Of a stretch of DNA of 64,000 nucleotides, positions 61,578 through 64,000 are shown one piece after another (positions within the stretch are counted from its first letter, which is position 1; each line of letters opens with the position of its first letter). The notes below the pieces were generated by a model that worked only from the letters and a program-made list of their open reading frames with translations, made no database searches and was not told the DNA's origin. The translations under genes and the position numbers were made by a program. Origin of the DNA: Halosimplex salinum (GTDB lineage: Archaea > Halobacteriota > Halobacteria > Halobacteriales > Haloarculaceae); contig NZ_QWGG01000004.1 of assembly GCF_003730195.1 (NCBI RefSeq), forward strand, positions 310,001-374,000. The letters are read 5' to 3'.

Positions 61578-62309
61578 CTAGAGGTAGGCCGCGTCCCAGC
61601 GGGTGGCCTTGCTGGCGTTCCCGCAGTTGTCGCACTCGATGCGACCCATCGCGTCCATCGCGTTGGCCAGTCGGTTGCAGTTGGCACAGAAGTACCCGTA
61701 GTGGTCGTCGCGCTCCTCGTCGGAGTAGACGGTGTAGAACTTCGCTGCGGAGCCGTCGTCCCAGTCGCTCTCGTCGACGTACACCGTCTCCCCGTCCGCG
61801 CTCTTGATCGACTGGAGGTCGTCATCCGCCGACTCGGCCCAGACGTTCTCGACGTAGCGTTCCCCGGCGATCTCGACCTCGTCTTGGCGGACCTGCTCGA
61901 ACCCCTGTGACTCGTAGAAACTGTTGCCGTCGAGGTTGTCGCTGAGGACGCGCCCGACGACCCGGTCCGCGCCCGCCTCGGCGAGGTGGTCACACGTCTC
62001 CTCGAACAGCCTGCTCCCGATGTCACGGCCGCGGTAGGCGGGGTCGACGTGCAACCAGAGGAGCGTCGCGTCCGACCCCGACGACGACCGCTCGCTCTCC
62101 GCGAACCCGACAACCTGGTCGTCGTGGTCCGCGACGAGGAGCAGTCTGTCCTCGGCCGCGATCGCGTCCCCGAGTCCGTCCTCGTCGTACCACTCCGAGA
62201 CTGCGGTGGTGATAGCCTCCGGACTGAGCGAGTACGACGCCTGTAGCGAACGGCGAGCGACGTCACGGATCGCCGGCCGATCGCCCGGCGCCGCGGTGCG
62301 TATCTCCAT
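61578..62309 (-). CDS. GNAT acetyltransferase fused to a zinc ribbon
   Basis: 243 residues. Residues 1-150 are a GNAT domain: MEIRTAAPGDRPAIRDVARR, ATLLWLHVDPAYRGRDIGSR (the acetyl-CoA loop) and SDNLDGNSFYESQGFEQV. The C-terminal part (about 165-243) includes YGYFCANCNRLANAMDAMGR and IECDNCGNAS, a CxxC...CxxC ribbon that probably binds zinc and could recognise a substrate protein or nucleic acid. Start MEIRTAAPGD chosen as the family start. It lies 53 bp upstream of the methyltransferase gene. Confidence 0.87.
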   Translation of the reverse strand: MEIRTAAPGDRPAIRDVARRSLQASYSLSPEAITTAVSEWYDEDGLGDAIAAEDRLLLVADHDDQVVGFAESERSSSGSDATLLWLHVDPAYRGRDIGSRLFEETCDHLAEAGADRVVGRVLSDNLDGNSFYESQGFEQVRQDEVEIAGERYVENVWAESADDDLQSIKSADGETVYVDESDWDDGSAAKFYTVYSDEERDDHYGYFCANCNRLANAMDAMGRIECDNCGNASKATRWDAAYL

Positions 62310-62764
62310 GTGATACTTGTTGGCACGCAACACGATAAAACCTCACCCAGCCACCAGTTCGGTCCCGATTCGTTCGGTCGATTTCCGTCCCGCGGGGCAC
62401 GCGTCGAGGTCGACGCGTCCGTGGCCGGAGAGTCAGAATCAGAAGTCAGTGCCGGGAGTCAGAGCCAGCCGGTCAGAGCCGGGAGTATAGATCCGGGAGC
62501 CAGGATCCGAACGTCGGGAACAGCGCGCCGAAATCGGTGGTGATCGGGCCGTCGGGGCGTTCGATCGGCCGTGACCCGCTCGGAACGACCGCGATCGGTC
62601 GGCCGTTGGACGGGGGACGAACGGTGAAACCGCCGGACAGGAGGCTGGTAGCGGTGGGGAATCGGCTGCGGATCGTGGGGCGGGACGAGTCCAACGACGG
62701 TCGAAACTGGGGCCCCACGGGTGTCGTAACGCCTAAGAGTCGAACGCGCCTTTCTGTTCGTAAG
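62310..62764. other. Intergenic 455 bp with degenerate short repeats
   Basis: No gene seen. About 62430-62510 holds imperfect copies of CCGGGAGTCAGAGCC and relatives. A promoter for the HD-domain gene is expected near 62730-62745, where CGCCTAAGAG stands out. A T-poor, GC-rich middle shows nothing recognisable. Confidence 0.5.
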
Positions 62765-62815
62765 ATGACTGACGCACGTATCTATCGGAGGTGGTTCTGT
62801 GGGCGTCGAAATTAG
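62765..62815 (+). CDS. 16-codon leader ORF before the HD-domain gene
   Basis: MTDARIYRRWFCGRRN. Its 3' end overlaps the next start by 17 nt, and it encloses GGAGGTGG, a strong Shine-Dalgarno sequence five bases before that GTG. Same plan as the leader ORFs before the ferritin-like gene and inside the giant operon. Confidence 0.35.
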   Translation: MTDARIYRRWFCGRRN

Positions 62816-63509
62816 GGAGTCGCCCGTCTCGGAGGAGGCCTTCGAGGAGATGAAAGGCTTCGTCCACGACTACCTCGCCGCCAGTGTCGAGAGCGAGGAC
62901 GACGGCGGTCGGATGCGGTGGTACCCCTGGCACTCCGCCGAGTACCGCTTCAACCACATCCTGAACGTCGTCGAACTCGCCGAGGAGATCGCCGAATCCG
63001 AGGGCGCGAACGTCGACGTGACCCGCGTCGCCGCCCTCTTCCACGACATCGCGAAGCTGGAAGTCGATCAGGACCTCCACGCCGAGGAGGGCGCCCGCAT
63101 CGCCCGCGAGTACCTCACCAGCCACGGGGACTACCCCGCGTCGTTCGTCGACGAGGTGTGCTCGTCCGTCCGCGACCACTCCTACCAGGGCGAACTGACC
63201 GACCTCTCGCTGGAGACCCAGTGTCTCATCGAGGCCGACCTGCTCGACAAGGTCGGGGCCAACGGCACGGCGCTCATGCTGTTGCGCATGGGCTACGAGT
63301 CCCGCACGCACATCGACGCGGCCGAGATGGTCGGACGCGTCCTCGAACGCGGCGTCGACGCTCGCGAGCGCGTCCGCAGCGACACCGCCGAGAGCATCTG
63401 CCACCGGCGACTCAAGCGCGTCAAGTGGTTCAAGGAGTGGCTGGAGACGGAAGTCGCGGACGTGGACGCCGACATGGAACTGGGCGGTCCGTCCGACGAC
63501 GCCGAGTGA
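62799..63509 (+). CDS. HD-domain metal-dependent phosphohydrolase
   Basis: 236 residues, GTG start with a strong ribosome-binding site. The HD signature is visible: RFNHILNVVELAEEI (first His), VAALFHDIAKLEVD (HD) and DEVCSSVRDHSYQG. Such enzymes hydrolyse nucleotides or cyclic nucleotides; the substrate is unknown. It lies between the GNAT gene and a LysE-type exporter gene on the other strand. Confidence 0.88.
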   Translation: MGVEIRESPVSEEAFEEMKGFVHDYLAASVESEDDGGRMRWYPWHSAEYRFNHILNVVELAEEIAESEGANVDVTRVAALFHDIAKLEVDQDLHAEEGARIAREYLTSHGDYPASFVDEVCSSVRDHSYQGELTDLSLETQCLIEADLLDKVGANGTALMLLRMGYESRTHIDAAEMVGRVLERGVDARERVRSDTAESICHRRLKRVKWFKEWLETEVADVDADMELGGPSDDAE

Positions 63510-63548
63510 TCGGCGTCCGTCGTCCCGCGTGGACCGCCGCTGGGGGCC

Positions 63549-64000
63549 CTACCCACCCAGTCCGAGGAGCGTCTGCGCCGCCGTCCAGCAGAAGACGACG
63601 CCGAAGCCGGCGAGCACCAGCGCCGACGCGGCGGCGGTGGCCGGCGCGAACGCGTCGACCCGGCGGCCGACGCTGACGAGCGTCGCCGGGAACCCCACGA
63701 TCCAGACGACGATCCCGCCGAACAGGCCCGCCAGCAGCGCCGGACTGCCAGTCGCGACGACGAGCACGCCGGCCAGCCCCTCGCCGACGACCGGGAGGTA
63801 CGAGAGCACGTCGACGCTCCCCGGTTCGAGCAGGCCGACGCCGACGGTCAGCCAGAACAGGATCTGGTAGGGGTTCGTGAGCGCGAGCACGAACGCCTTC
63901 GTGAAGCCGCGCGCGTCGGCGTCGTCCGGTGACGGGCCCGGTTCGGTCGAGAGGAAGTCCGCGCGAGCGTCCCGGACGGCGCCGAGGGCGAAGTAGAGCA
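63549..64000 (-). CDS. LysE-family exporter, C-terminal part (runs off window end)
   Basis: About 150 residues are visible. KAFVLALTNPYQILFWLTVG is the second-half signature of LysE/RhtB translocators (the NPxxxxFW motif). Three more membrane helices follow to a Gly-rich end. The N-terminal half lies outside the window. It probably exports an amino acid or similar small molecule. Confidence 0.88.
   Translation of the reverse strand, partial: LYFALGAVRDARADFLSTEPGPSPDDADARGFTKAFVLALTNPYQILFWLTVGVGLLEPGSVDVLSYLPVVGEGLAGVLVVATGSPALLAGLFGGIVVWIVGFPATLVSVGRRVDAFAPATAAASALVLAGFGVVFCWTAAQTLLGLGG

Noticed and set aside
60488-62326. 612-codon methyltransferase fusion
   Set aside because: The upstream half is an out-of-frame shadow of the GNAT/zinc-ribbon gene; the methyltransferase has a clear start at 61525.

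Overview
The window is chromosomal DNA of a halophilic archaeon (class Halobacteria; I cannot fix the genus). The evidence is very high GC with strong GC3 bias, strongly acidic predicted proteins, a CxxC zinc-hook Rad50 with Mre11, a PAN proteasomal ATPase, family B DNA polymerase, sufCBD, a 31-nt intron in tRNA-Gln, surface proteins with archaeosortase-type tails, and many haloarchaea-specific small proteins. Promoters look archaeal (AT-rich TATA boxes 20-30 nt before leaderless starts) and several genes start with GTG.

Layout. 1-18 kb holds metabolic and housekeeping genes: a threonine-synthase-like fragment, FAD oxidoreductase, phosphoesterase, GNAT, a thiolase with Ser at both catalytic Cys positions, SDR, aminotransferase, a GIDE-like membrane protein, MFS, a lycopene-cyclase-domain protein divergent from a UbiA prenyltransferase, an IMPDH/GMPR-family enzyme, a YchF-type GTPase and a bactofilin. 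18-35 kb holds information processing and Fe-S assembly: PAN, a small winged-helix regulator, mre11-rad50, a BrkB-type membrane protein, polB and sufCBD, followed by a HIT gene flanked by a duplicated sufD tail. 35-38 kb holds a large surface protein and a leader region.

38.2-55.8 kb is the remarkable part. Five genes read in one direction encode proteins of about 406, 1170, 1189, 2166 and 858 residues: a C2-like plus papain-like cysteine peptidase, a DUF6603 protein, two giant proteins of unrecognised function, and a protein ending in two lamin-tail domains. No signal peptides are visible. The first four are separated by tiny ORFs (27, 36 and 19 codons) whose starts overlap the preceding stop (ATGA) and whose stops overlap the next GTG start, so the operon looks like an unbroken chain of coupled translation. 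An 88-codon basic leader ORF overlaps the first gene in the same style. From memory, proteins resembling the last three occur together in bacteria, so I read this as an acquired, functionally uncharacterised multi-protein system.

55.8-64 kb holds a ferritin-like/DtxR pair, an HNH endonuclease beside intron-containing tRNA-Gln, a secreted metallopeptidase, an orphan DNA methyltransferase (probably the CTAG enzyme Zim), a GNAT/zinc-ribbon fusion, an HD-domain protein and a LysE-type exporter running off the end.

Other structure: an 84-87 bp tandem repeat occurs at two distant loci in opposite orientation, one copy of it being the coding 3' end of the thiolase gene; there is a 21-bp tandem repeat array and several palindromes placed like operators.
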